From JAGTQI01 sp038868115 (GTDB lineage Archaea; Thermoproteota; Bathyarchaeia; Bathyarchaeales; Bathycorpusculaceae), in assembly GCA_038868115.1 (NCBI GenBank), contig JAWBXA010000029.1, positions 1 to 11,888 on the forward strand: a stretch of DNA of 11,888 nucleotides. The letters are read 5' to 3'. How positions within the stretch are numbered: the first letter of the stretch is position 1; each line of letters begins with the position of its first letter. This document shows, one piece after another, positions 1 to 6,589 of the stretch. The translations under genes were made by a program, and so were the position numbers. The notes under the pieces were generated by a model. The model was given only the letters and a program-made list of their open reading frames with translations, did no database searches and was not told where the DNA came from.

Positions 1-25
1 ATCAACGATAAATAGGATATATGCA

Positions 26-1018
26 TCACACCCTTAAAATGTCAGCGTAAATCTGCGCGCAACAGTGAGATGAAAAACTTATCCCGTAGCTTTGTGCCTT
101 GGCGTATTTTATGGCTTCTTCGGATGGAAAGGCTATGGCGTCAGCACCAGCTTTTATGGCTAAGGTGTCTGTTTCTGCTCTTTGCTTGCCCTTTGGTCGC
201 ATGCAACCCAAAGCTATCGGAATTTTTGGAAACATAACCCTTGCAGTGGCTAAAACTTTAGCTATTTCCATCGGTTCTGGCGGTTTCACATTCTCCATTA
301 TTGTGCCGTGTACGGGCATGAAAGCGATTACGACTAGGGCTGATGGCTTATATTTGGAAATCATCTGTAAGGCGTAAAATTCCCCTTTCAACCGTCCATA
401 ATGAAGCCCAACAATTACGTGGGGAACGAAACACAAGCCGGACTGACTTAACGCCTTTAACGCGTCTTCATAATCCCTAACTGTAACTTTCAAGTTGTAA
501 ATTTCCCGTATTGTTTCATTATCCCCAATAACATCGATTAGAGCGGCGTCAACACAAGCTTCCTTAAGCTTTACAGCCTTTTCATAGTTCACAATTCCGA
601 CATGCGCAAAAATTTTCAAGCCAAAATCAGCCTTAACCCGCCTAATGGCTTCTGTAAACCTTTCCAAGGGGACGGAACCATCTGGCAAACAGCCGCCACT
701 GATTAGACAGCCGACAGCTCCATTCCTCTTAAGCTTTGCACACAAATTGTAAAGCTCTTCCGGGGTTCTAGCCGGACGCATGGTTTCAAGAACTTTACCG
801 CCGCAGTGCTTACAGTTTAATGCGCAGCCCCTTCCCGTCACGGAAATTGTTGGAAAATCCTTACATGAAGAGTGGAAATAAGCCGTCTTATAATATGCGA
901 AGCTTGGAGCATAAAAGTAAATACTTTTTCTTTCAGAACGGAAAGCATTTCTTTGTAAAAGTTTTGAGAACTCTTTTATGCTCATTTGCCAAATAGCTTT
1001 TGGAGTAAACTGCGCCAT
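26..1018 (-). CDS. Radical SAM protein, probable half of a LipS1/LipS2-type lipoyl synthase
   Basis: This 330-residue protein is a radical SAM enzyme. The motif CALNCKHC supplies C65, C69 and C72, the CxxxCxxC ligands of the SAM-cleaving [4Fe-4S] cluster. Many other cysteines (C104, C110, C272, C319, C320) could bind a second cluster. Biotin-synthase-like features include SGGCLPDG (108-114) and VGLHYG (203-208). Archaeal LipS1 and LipS2, first annotated as biotin synthases, each carry two clusters and together insert the two sulfurs of lipoate. Pairing with a second, different BioB-like enzyme just across a divergent control region, and the LplA-family gene in the window, make that role my preferred inference. 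I cannot tell which of the two is LipS1. The ATG follows AATAGGGAAA, a modest ribosome binding site. It lies 52 bases downstream of the winged-helix gene on the same strand, so the two are probably cotranscribed. The alternative is another BioB-like sulfur-insertion enzyme. Confidence 0.75.
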   Translation of the reverse strand: MAQFTPKAIWQMSIKEFSKLLQRNAFRSERKSIYFYAPSFAYYKTAYFHSSCKDFPTISVTGRGCALNCKHCGGKVLETMRPARTPEELYNLCAKLKRNGAVGCLISGGCLPDGSVPLERFTEAIRRVKADFGLKIFAHVGIVNYEKAVKLKEACVDAALIDVIGDNETIREIYNLKVTVRDYEDALKALSQSGLCFVPHVIVGLHYGRLKGEFYALQMISKYKPSALVVIAFMPVHGTIMENVKPPEPMEIAKVLATARVMFPKIPIALGCMRPKGKQRAETDTLAIKAGADAIAFPSEEAIKYAKAQSYGISFSSHCCAQIYADILRV

Positions 1019-1070
1019 TTTCCCTATTAAAGCTAGATGAGATGCTTAATAACTTTCGCTGTCTACAACC

Positions 1071-1403
1071 TCAAACTTTAGTTTCTTCTTCATTGCTTGG
1101 GATGGTCAGAGTTGACGCTGTTTCTAAAGCGTTAGCGACTTTAATTGTTTTTGCAATTTTCTCCAGATACCTCTGGAAGCTTAAGATTCTGAAAACCGAC
1201 AAGCCCCTTTCAGTTATGGCATAAAGCTTCTTTTTGCCAGTGAACTTCTCAACAACGAGCCCGTTCCTCATAAGAGATTCTAAGTACTGCTCAAGAACGG
1301 TGCAGTCCATGCTAGTTTTGTAGGCTATGCTGTCAACAGTTAAGGGTTTTTTGGCTAAAGCCGCCAATATAGCCTCATAGTTTTCAAGCTTGGACCTTCG
1401 CAA
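1071..1403 (-). CDS. Small winged-helix DNA-binding protein
   Basis: This 110-residue protein looks like an archaeal winged-helix regulator of the small Sso10a/HTH_45 kind. Helices fall at about 5-16 (ENYEAILAALAKK), 22-29 (VDSIAYKT) and 32-46, where DCTVLEQYLESLMRNGL has the shape of a recognition helix. The wing follows (VVEKFTGKKKLYAITERG, 50-67). A C-terminal helix (about 70-95) could dimerise as a coiled coil. The start is TTG: an in-frame TGA lies nine bases upstream, and no ATG precedes the HTH. Such proteins usually bind DNA as dimers, but the target cannot be read from sequence. Its place first in the leftward operon, next to the region shared with the divergent radical SAM gene, suggests local regulation, which is inference. 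A general chromatin-protein role is the main alternative. Confidence 0.75.
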   Translation of the reverse strand: MRRSKLENYEAILAALAKKPLTVDSIAYKTSMDCTVLEQYLESLMRNGLVVEKFTGKKKLYAITERGLSVFRILSFQRYLEKIAKTIKVANALETASTLTIPSNEEETKV

Positions 1404-1511
1404 ATTTCTTCACGCCCAAAACCTTGTTTGACAACGATAATGATAATAATACTTATGAATTCAGAATCAATAGCAGAAAACACCTAAATCACGCAACAAA
1501 TGTGAAAACCT
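1404..1511. promoter_or_regulatory. Divergent control region between the winged-helix/radical SAM operon and the second radical SAM gene
   Basis: These 108 bases separate two outward-facing genes and must hold both promoters. AT-rich TATA-like sequence lies around 1442-1460. It includes two tandem GATAAT units (1436-1447) followed by AATACTT, which resembles the bacterial Fur box consensus at about 15 of 19 positions by eye. Neither gene has a strong ribosome binding site and both start with TTG. No operator can be proven from one sequence. Confidence 0.45.
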
Positions 1512-2516
1512 TTGGCAGCCGCGAAAATTCCAAATAAAATTCGCGTTTCACTAGGCTCAGCCATAGTTTTAGGACTAATCAGTGGAAGGCTCGATGCTAA
1601 ACCTACAACGGCTTACCTTATGACATATAGACGGGGGAAGTGTCTTGCCAACTGTGGATTTTGCCCCCAAGCAAGAGGGAGCCGCAGCAGAGCCGACATG
1701 TTATCAAGGGTTTCATGGCCAGCCTTCAACACAAAACAAGTGTTCGACAAAGTGGAAGCAGCCGCAAAAAATGGTGAAATTAAGCGCATCTGTATACAAA
1801 CCCTAAACTATCCACAAGCACACGAGCATATACAAGCACTTGTAAAGGAAATCTCCAAACGCGTAAATGTCCCAATATCTGTTTCATGTCAACCCATAAG
1901 CTCAGAAAACATAAAGCGCCTAGCAAGGGCTGGCGTTGAAAGAATAGGCATACCATTGGACGCGGCCACCCCAGAAACATTTGATAGGGTTAAGGGGGCT
2001 TCCGCTGGCGGACCATACAACATGGAGAGACAGCTGAAACTGATTAAGGAGGCTGTGAAAGTTTTTGGAGAGGGAAAAGTCAGCACTCATTTAATTGTTG
2101 GTTTAGGCGAATCTGAAAGGGAAATGGTCGAGATGATTCAAAGATGCGTCGATATGGGTGTTTTGCCAGCCCTCTTTGCCTTTACACCAGTCGCTGGGAC
2201 GGCCTTAGAAAACCTTCATCAACCGCCAATCCAACAGTACAGAAGAGTACAGTTAGCCAGACATTTAATCTTCCATAAAATTTCAAGGGTTGAAGCAATA
2301 ACCTTCGATGAAAATGGTCGCATAATAAGTTTTGGCATAGATAAACAAGCCTTGAAGCAAATTGTTGCTTCCGGCGAACCTTTTAGAACTTCTGGATGCC
2401 CGGACTGCAACCGCCCATACTACAACGAAAAGCCTGGCGGTCCAATATATAACTATCCAAGACCATTAAGCATAGATGAGATAGCAAAGGTCTTTGAAGA
2501 CTTAACCTTGACCTAA
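1512..2516 (+). CDS. Radical SAM BioB-like protein, probable second half of a LipS1/LipS2-type lipoyl synthase
   Basis: This 334-residue protein is a radical SAM enzyme. KCLANCGFCPQAR supplies C44, C48 and C51 for the SAM cluster, and CGFCPQ is a biotin-synthase-like signature. Further conserved-looking cysteines are C94 (KRICIQT), C126 (VSCQPIS) and the pair C296/C299 in SGCPDCNRPYYNE near the C-terminus, candidates for an auxiliary cluster that donates sulfur. The glycine-rich VGLGESE (196-202) matches the radical SAM barrel. Archaeal LipS1/LipS2 pairs were originally called biotin synthases, so lipoyl sulfur insertion is my best inference. No bioA/D/F genes are nearby to support biotin. 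The TTG start is forced: TGA stands in frame six bases upstream, and the next Met is residue 37, inside the conserved N-terminus. There is no clear ribosome binding site, so the transcript may be leaderless. Its stop overlaps that of the convergent gene by four bases (CTAA). Confidence 0.75.
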   Translation: MAAAKIPNKIRVSLGSAIVLGLISGRLDAKPTTAYLMTYRRGKCLANCGFCPQARGSRSRADMLSRVSWPAFNTKQVFDKVEAAAKNGEIKRICIQTLNYPQAHEHIQALVKEISKRVNVPISVSCQPISSENIKRLARAGVERIGIPLDAATPETFDRVKGASAGGPYNMERQLKLIKEAVKVFGEGKVSTHLIVGLGESEREMVEMIQRCVDMGVLPALFAFTPVAGTALENLHQPPIQQYRRVQLARHLIFHKISRVEAITFDENGRIISFGIDKQALKQIVASGEPFRTSGCPDCNRPYYNEKPGGPIYNYPRPLSIDEIAKVFEDLTLT

Positions 2517-3850
2517 GGTCCTTTCACCTCAGCAAGGAGCTGTTGCGGAATTTTTGGCTTCTGCCTCGTAACCTGCTCAACTATGCGCCAGAAGTCCTCT
2601 TCAGTTAAGCCTCTGCGAAGTTCCTTCATAAGCTTCTTGATCTGATAGAAGGTCATTTGTGTTCCGCCCTTGTCGAGACTTTCCTGCAAACTCCTTATCC
2701 TTTTGACTATTTCGTCGATTTGCCACGGCGTAGCCTTTATGCCGGCCATTTCAAGCCGCTTTTCAACAAGACGTCTTCCACCTGTTCTCCCTATATAGAA
2801 CCGTGTTTCTCTCTCAATCATTTCAGGCGGGAAAGGCTCAAAAAGCAGCGGATGAACAAGCATTCCCTCAACGTGCTCATCAACCTCATAGGAGAAGGCA
2901 TTTTCGCCAATGATTGGTTTATGGAACTGTATTGGAAGGGCGAAGCTTTTCTCCGCCTGTTGGGCAAGCCTATAAAGCTTCTTCATATCAACGCCCGTAT
3001 CTATGTCGTATAGAAGCTCCAAGGCGGCAACAACCTCCTCTAAAGGAGCTACACCCGCCCTCTCGCCAAAACCTACGAGGCATGTGTGTACGTAGGCTAC
3101 ACCTTCCTCAACAGCTGCCAAAGTGTTTGCTGTGGCTAAGCCGAAATCGTTGTGACAGTGAATGGAAAGTGTAACATCCCTCCCAAGAATTTGCTGAAGT
3201 CCATCCCTAATGCGGGAGACAAGATAACGCACCGATAAGGGTCTTAAAAAGCCAACGGTGTCGGCAATTACAAGCCTGCTAGCACCAGCCTTCACGGCAG
3301 ATTCAAAAATTTGCAAGATGTCTGGCAAGGGTGTTCTCGAGGCGTCTTCCAAAACAAAGTTTACGGTTACACCATGCCTTTTAGCGTATTCTATACATTC
3401 CACTGTGTTTTTTAGGACTTGCTCTTTTGACATCTTAAGTCTATACTGGAGGTTAAGCCCATTAAAAGGCGCGAAGATAATAACTTCCTTAACCCCACAG
3501 TCAAGACAGGTATCCACATCGCTTTTGATTGCTCTTGCTGAGGCGGCTATGCTGGCTTGCTGAAACCCCTCGTTGGCTATCCTTCTAACAGCGTTCTTTT
3601 CCTCATCTGAAAGCGCTGGAAAACCAACAGTTATGACGGAAACACCAGCCTCATCCAAAAGCTTAGCTAACTTAACCTTCTCCACATAGGTCAAGAAAAC
3701 AGTCGGTGTTTCAACGCCCTCCCGCAAAGTTTCGTCCCAAATATAAACCCTGTCGGGAAGTCTCGGTGGAAGGTTCTTTCTTAAACGGTTATAGTTGGCT
3801 ATTAAACCTTGAGCCTCAAGCTTCTTAAAGATTGTTTTTCGCATGATCAC
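2513..3850 (-). CDS. DRE-TIM metallolyase (isopropylmalate/homocitrate synthase superfamily), substrate unresolved
   Basis: This 445-residue protein has the acyl-CoA-condensing TIM barrel of the isopropylmalate, homocitrate, citramalate and Re-citrate synthases. DETLREGVETP (39-49) gives the metal-binding aspartate and DRE-type arginine. HCHNDFGLATAN (231-242) gives the two metal-binding histidines, and GERAGVAPLEEVV (262-274) is the family glycine-rich signature. GENAFSYEVDEHVEGM (315-330) corresponds to the helical subdomain that closes the active site. The remaining C-terminus (about 340-445) is helical and does not look like the leucine-sensing LeuA regulatory domain. Product identity cannot be assigned: no aconitase-like or dehydrogenase partner lies nearby. 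Translation may start at GTG 3850 or at ATG 3844, two codons later; GGTGATC lies directly before the ATG. A strong TATA box is upstream at 3901-3910. A role in making the acyl chain for the neighbouring lipoyl enzymes is possible but speculative. Confidence 0.8.
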   Translation of the reverse strand: MIMRKTIFKKLEAQGLIANYNRLRKNLPPRLPDRVYIWDETLREGVETPTVFLTYVEKVKLAKLLDEAGVSVITVGFPALSDEEKNAVRRIANEGFQQASIAASARAIKSDVDTCLDCGVKEVIIFAPFNGLNLQYRLKMSKEQVLKNTVECIEYAKRHGVTVNFVLEDASRTPLPDILQIFESAVKAGASRLVIADTVGFLRPLSVRYLVSRIRDGLQQILGRDVTLSIHCHNDFGLATANTLAAVEEGVAYVHTCLVGFGERAGVAPLEEVVAALELLYDIDTGVDMKKLYRLAQQAEKSFALPIQFHKPIIGENAFSYEVDEHVEGMLVHPLLFEPFPPEMIERETRFYIGRTGGRRLVEKRLEMAGIKATPWQIDEIVKRIRSLQESLDKGGTQMTFYQIKKLMKELRRGLTEEDFWRIVEQVTRQKPKIPQQLLAEVKGP

Positions 3851-3900
3851 CCACGTTCCAGCAATTAAAATAGTCGACGCATCTTGTTATTCTGCAAGCA

Positions 3901-3910
3901 CTTATATAAG
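3901..3910 (-). promoter_or_regulatory. Palindromic TATA box upstream of the DRE-TIM metallolyase gene
   Basis: CTTATATAAG is a perfect 10-base palindrome and a near-ideal archaeal TATA box. Read leftward it would put the transcription start near 3880, leaving a leader of about 30 bases before the gene starting at 3850/3844. Because it is symmetric it could also fire rightward into the broken gene at 3942-4204. This is a sequence-based call without transcript data. Confidence 0.5.
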
Positions 3911-3941
3911 AATTCAGCATTTAGACAATTTAAAAGGCTGA

Positions 3942-4204
3942 AGTTTAAAATTAAATTTAACTTTGGATTTCGAATTTCCTTGTGATGGAGACCGCTGGTA
4001 GAGAATAAGAGGATAACCCTCAAAAATGCAAAGTTCACTCCGGATGGGGCGCCTCTTTTGGGAAAGTTTCGGCTTCTTGAGATCGCCGATATACACGTGT
4101 GGTTTCCCCCTTAGAACTTGCCTTTTTGTAAATGGGTATGAGATTGGCCCCCAAACATCAGCGAAGAATACGTGAAGGTGCTAATTCGCTATAATCGCTT
4201 TTAG
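3942..4204 (+). pseudogene. Broken rightward gene in four reading-frame pieces, function unknown
   Basis: Four abutting open pieces on the plus strand read like one protein of about 85 residues. Piece 1 (from 3942) includes LTLDFEFPCDGDR and stops at TAG 3999. Piece 2 (3986-4114) includes NKRITLKNAKFTPDGAPLLG and LLEIADIHVWF. Piece 3 (from about 4110) includes CLFVNGYEIGP and stops at 4175. Piece 4 ends with SEEYVKVLIRYNRF at TAG 4202-4204. Two of the three frame changes fall exactly at CCCCC runs (4106-4110 and 4148-4152), typical sites for single-base indels. The final stop overlaps the stop of the convergent gene by four bases, the same arrangement as two intact convergent pairs here, which supports a genuine gene end. 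No start codon with a ribosome binding site is visible. I do not recognise the family. It is either a pseudogene or an intact gene damaged by sequencing errors. Confidence 0.5.
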
Positions 4205-4545
4205 CTGCCTGCGGTTTTTACGTTTTCTTTTATGGCATTCAGTATGTTTTTGAATATTTTCATGTCTGAAACGTTTACCACTGGAATTTGTAGGCTCTTG
4301 TCCACTTCGTAAATCTTCTCATACTTTGGAAATTCCGCATAGCATATTTGGCTTATTGGAAACTCCCTGTTTTTTAACTCATGTTCAAAGGACTTCTCAT
4401 AAACTTCTAGGCATAGCAAATAGCCGTCTATCCAATAAAGTCTATTCGCTCCATAAGTGGTGGCACACCATGCAATGTCGCCTACGCTTCGCTTGTCCAA
4501 TCCTAAGATTGTAACCTTTTTCGTCGGAGTAATTTCCACATTCAT
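4201..4545 (-). CDS. Hypothetical protein, 114 residues
   Basis: I do not recognise this protein. I place the start at ATG 4545 because GGAGTGA (4554-4560), a near-consensus archaeal ribosome binding site, precedes it by eight bases. The frame stays open up to a GTG at 4635 that would add 30 residues, but that start has no ribosome binding site. The N-terminus (MNVEITPTKKVTILGLDKRS) looks like a beta strand and turn. A mixed alpha/beta middle contains a YWIDGYLLCLEVYEKSFEHE stretch, and the C-terminus (VSDMKIFKNILNAIKENVK) is a likely amphipathic helix. There are three cysteines without a metal-site spacing, no signal peptide and no membrane segment. It lies among broken reading frames, so it may itself be a recent acquisition or a lineage-specific gene. 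Its stop overlaps that of the broken gene on the other strand. Confidence 0.55.
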   Translation of the reverse strand: MNVEITPTKKVTILGLDKRSVGDIAWCATTYGANRLYWIDGYLLCLEVYEKSFEHELKNREFPISQICYAEFPKYEKIYEVDKSLQIPVVNVSDMKIFKNILNAIKENVKTAGS

Positions 4546-4598
4546 AGCCTTCTTCACTCCTTGTGAATGTGTGTTTAATACTTCCTTGACTTTACTGC

Positions 4599-4955
4599 TT
4601 ATTTTGGACCGAGACAGTAAACAGTTTTTGACCACTTATCAACATTTAGGACTGCATTTAACGGTGTCTGGCAGGATTTAAGGATTGCTATGGCTTCTCC
4701 CCTACAGTATTAGCAAACTAGCCACAAAAATATTTGGGTGTCCTAGAGTTTCACACTTTTGACAGAATACACAGGCGGCAATGTAGATAAAATCCACAGT
4801 TTCCTTGAAGATGTTTATTAACTATGGTTCACCTCGTTTTTGTCAAATTTAAATAGGACGCCCCAAACGACTTCCAGCTTTATTCTGCTAAACTCGCAAA
4901 TTATGGCTTTATGAAGAGCCTCCTCAAGCTTAAAAATTGCTCGAAAGGATAGCAT
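4599..4955 (-). pseudogene. Possible decayed leftward small gene in three frames, with a cysteine cluster
   Basis: Downstream of EF-1 alpha the minus strand has three consecutive open pieces in different frames. Piece A (ATG 4955 to TAA 4818) is 45 residues with an amphipathic LEEALHKAIICEFSRIKLE stretch. Piece B, after about 4820, reads through ACVFCQKCETLGHPNIFV, a CxxCxxC cluster, and stops near 4700. Piece C reads GEAIAILKSCQTPLNAVLN and ends at 4599. Together they could be the remains of one zinc-ribbon-like protein. The evidence is weaker than for 3942-4204 because the frame changes do not coincide with obvious homopolymers apart from a GGGG run between B and C. Open pieces of 35-45 codons can arise by chance. 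Piece A alone could be a real small gene, but it has no ribosome binding site. Confidence 0.2.
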
Positions 4956-4983
4956 TGCATAGGGTATAAACAGAGGCTTGAAT

Positions 4984-4988
4984 AAAAA
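4984..4988 (-). terminator. Oligo-T tract after the EF-1 alpha gene
   Basis: On the coding strand a TTTTT run follows the EF-1 alpha stop codon within about 20 bases, preceded by pyrimidine-rich sequence. Archaeal RNA polymerase terminates at such oligo-T tracts without needing a hairpin. The tract is short, so this is tentative. Confidence 0.25.
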
Positions 4989-5001
4989 GAGAGGATGGAG
5001 G

Positions 5002-6309
5002 CTATTGCAGCCCCTTTTTAGTTATCTCCTTCACGATGCCGGCGGCTATAGTTGTGCCCATGTCCCTTACAGCGAACCTTCCAAGCTCTGAAAACTCAGA
5101 GTAGGCTTCAATGGCTATTGGACGAAGCGGTTCCATCCGCACAAGTGCAGCGTCTCCTGTCTTTAGGAAAGATGGCTTTTCCTCGACAACCTGTCCGGAG
5201 CGTGGGTCAATCTTCCTTATAAGTTCAGTGAACCTGCAAGCCATCTGCCCAGTGTGGTAGTGGAGCACCGGCGTGTAACCAGCAGCTATAGCTGTTGGAT
5301 GGTATATAACAATTATTTGGCCTATGAACTCCCGCGCTACTGTTGGCGGGCTGTTAACATGTCCACAGACATCTCCTCGGCGTATGTCTGTTTTAGCAAC
5401 ACCTCTAACGTTAAAACCTATATTATCTCCCGGTTCAGCCCTTGTGATTCTTGTGTGGTGCATCTCTATCGACTTAACCTCGCCCTGCTTGTTAGCTGGC
5501 ATGAATATGACTGTGTCACCTTCCTTTAAAACTCCTGTTTCAACCCTGCCAACAGGCACTGTGCCTACACCAGTTATGCTATAAACATCTTGTATTGGAA
5601 TTCTTAAAGGTTTGTCCAGTGGTTTCGGTGGGACTTCAAAGACGTCTAATGCCTCTATCAGGGTTGGTCCCTTGTACCATGGCATTTTGTCGCTGGGCTT
5701 GACAAGGTTGTCGCCAGTCCATCCAGAGGTTGGCACAAACGGAATCTTCTCAACCTTGTAGCCGACCATTTTGAGCATTCTGGCAACTTCATTTTTAACC
5801 TCGTTGTAACGTTCCTGGCTCCAGTTAACCGTGGGATCGTCCATTTTGTTTATGGCGACAACAAGCTGGTTAACGCCCAAAGTGAAAGCCAAAAAGGCAT
5901 GCTCTCGTGTTTGTCCACCCGGACCTATGCCAGCTTCAAATTCTCCTCTTTTCGCTGAAACAAATAGTATAGCGCCGTCGGCTTGGCTTGCGCCTGTAAT
6001 CATGTTTTTAACGAAGTCTCTATGACCCGGCGCGTCGATGATTGTAAAGTAGTATTTTTTGGTTTCAAATTTTAGGAATCGTAGGTCTATTGTTAGCCCT
6101 CTTTCCCGCTCCTCTTTTAGGTTGTCAAGAATCCACGCATACTTGAATGTTTCCTTTCCCATTTTTCTGGCTTCTTCCTCGTATTGCTTCACAGTTCTTT
6201 CATCAACAACGCCTGCCAGGTAGAGCATGTGACCCGTTGTTGTTGACTTTCCATGGTCAACGTGTCCCATGATCACTAGGTTTAGGTGAGGTTTTTCAGG
6301 TCTGCTCAT
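5002..6309 (-). CDS. tuf: Translation elongation factor EF-1 alpha (aEF1A)
   Basis: This 435-residue GTPase brings aminoacyl-tRNA to the ribosomal A site. All G motifs are visible: GHVDHGKST (15-23), switch I with RGLTID (70-75), DAPGH (92-96), NKMD (154-157) and the TSGW region (194-197). Beta-barrel domains 2 and 3 follow (about 230-435), with the conserved end GRFAVRDMGTTIAAG. Length is normal for archaea. The segment GEFEAGIGPGGQTREH (122-137) has the insertion shared by eocyte archaea and eukaryotes and absent from most euryarchaea. The ATG follows GGAGG (6317-6321) by seven bases, a strong ribosome binding site fitting high expression. Unlike the common archaeal order, rps10 does not follow; an unrecognised ORF and broken frames do. 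S7 and S12 lie nearby on the same strand, separated by the oppositely oriented TGS GTPase gene. Confidence 0.98.
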   Translation of the reverse strand: MSRPEKPHLNLVIMGHVDHGKSTTTGHMLYLAGVVDERTVKQYEEEARKMGKETFKYAWILDNLKEERERGLTIDLRFLKFETKKYYFTIIDAPGHRDFVKNMITGASQADGAILFVSAKRGEFEAGIGPGGQTREHAFLAFTLGVNQLVVAINKMDDPTVNWSQERYNEVKNEVARMLKMVGYKVEKIPFVPTSGWTGDNLVKPSDKMPWYKGPTLIEALDVFEVPPKPLDKPLRIPIQDVYSITGVGTVPVGRVETGVLKEGDTVIFMPANKQGEVKSIEMHHTRITRAEPGDNIGFNVRGVAKTDIRRGDVCGHVNSPPTVAREFIGQIIVIYHPTAIAAGYTPVLHYHTGQMACRFTELIRKIDPRSGQVVEEKPSFLKTGDAALVRMEPLRPIAIEAYSEFSELGRFAVRDMGTTIAAGIVKEITKKGLQ

Positions 6310-6316
6310 CCTTTTT

Positions 6317-6355
6317 CCTCCGTACTTTTAAACTCTAAATTTTCCATATTTTTAG
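6317..6355 (-). promoter_or_regulatory. Ribosome binding site and candidate TATA box for EF-1 alpha
   Basis: The GGAGG ribosome binding site is the complement of 6317-6321. The candidate TATA box CTAAAAATATG is the complement of 6345-6355, and would start transcription about 15 bases before the ATG. A second AT-rich match (ACTTAAAATAA, near 6380-6392) would give a longer leader and cannot be excluded. Confidence 0.45.
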
Positions 6356-6426
6356 TGGATTCGTTTACACAACTGTTCATTCAATTATTTTAAGTTTATC
6401 ATATCTCTGTGTTTACTGCATGTACC

Positions 6427-6564
6427 ATGAGAACCGCTCAAAAACGAGATAAGCAAATAAAAAGCCATGTTCTTTCGCGATTTTCCCCGTCTAAAGATGT
6501 TAATTTAAAGCTGAAAGGCTCAAGTGAAAGCTTTTTCGAAATGAATATTAGCGTTATACCTTGA
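6427..6564 (+). CDS. Possible small basic ORF, 45 residues, upstream of the TGS GTPase
   Basis: An ATG-started ORF runs from 6427 to a TGA at 6562-6564, only 25 bases before the GTPase ATG. The product begins MRTAQKRDKQIKSHVLSRFS: strongly basic at the start and mixed afterwards, ending in ISVIP. I do not recognise it. There is no ribosome binding site. A TATA-like TTTATCATATC (6395-6405) lies about 28 bases upstream, the right spacing for a leaderless transcript. It could be a small protein, an upstream ORF of the GTPase mRNA, or chance. Confidence 0.25.
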   Translation: MRTAQKRDKQIKSHVLSRFSPSKDVNLKLKGSSESFFEMNISVIP

Positions 6565-6589
6565 ATAAATTTTGGGATGCGTACGGTTT

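Noticed and set aside
26..2516. True biotin synthase (BioB) for one or both radical SAM genes
   Set aside because: Two divergent BioB-like proteins together, with extra cysteines in both and no other biotin genes, fit the LipS pair better; kept as the stated alternative.
4009..4070. Possible tRNA or structured RNA around the GAGGATAACCCTC hairpin and AGTTCACTCC
   Set aside because: The stem is only four pairs and no cloverleaf, D-arm or acceptor stem can be drawn; the same bases read as part of the broken gene.
3914..4096. Open frame of 60 codons on the minus strand
   Set aside because: It is antisense to the plus-strand broken gene, whose pieces look more protein-like; its tail is low-complexity lysine/phenylalanine sequence from AT-rich DNA.
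4546..4635. Thirty-residue N-terminal extension of the hypothetical protein at 4201-4545, from GTG 4635
   Set aside because: The GTG has no ribosome binding site, while ATG 4545 has GGAGTGA at good spacing.
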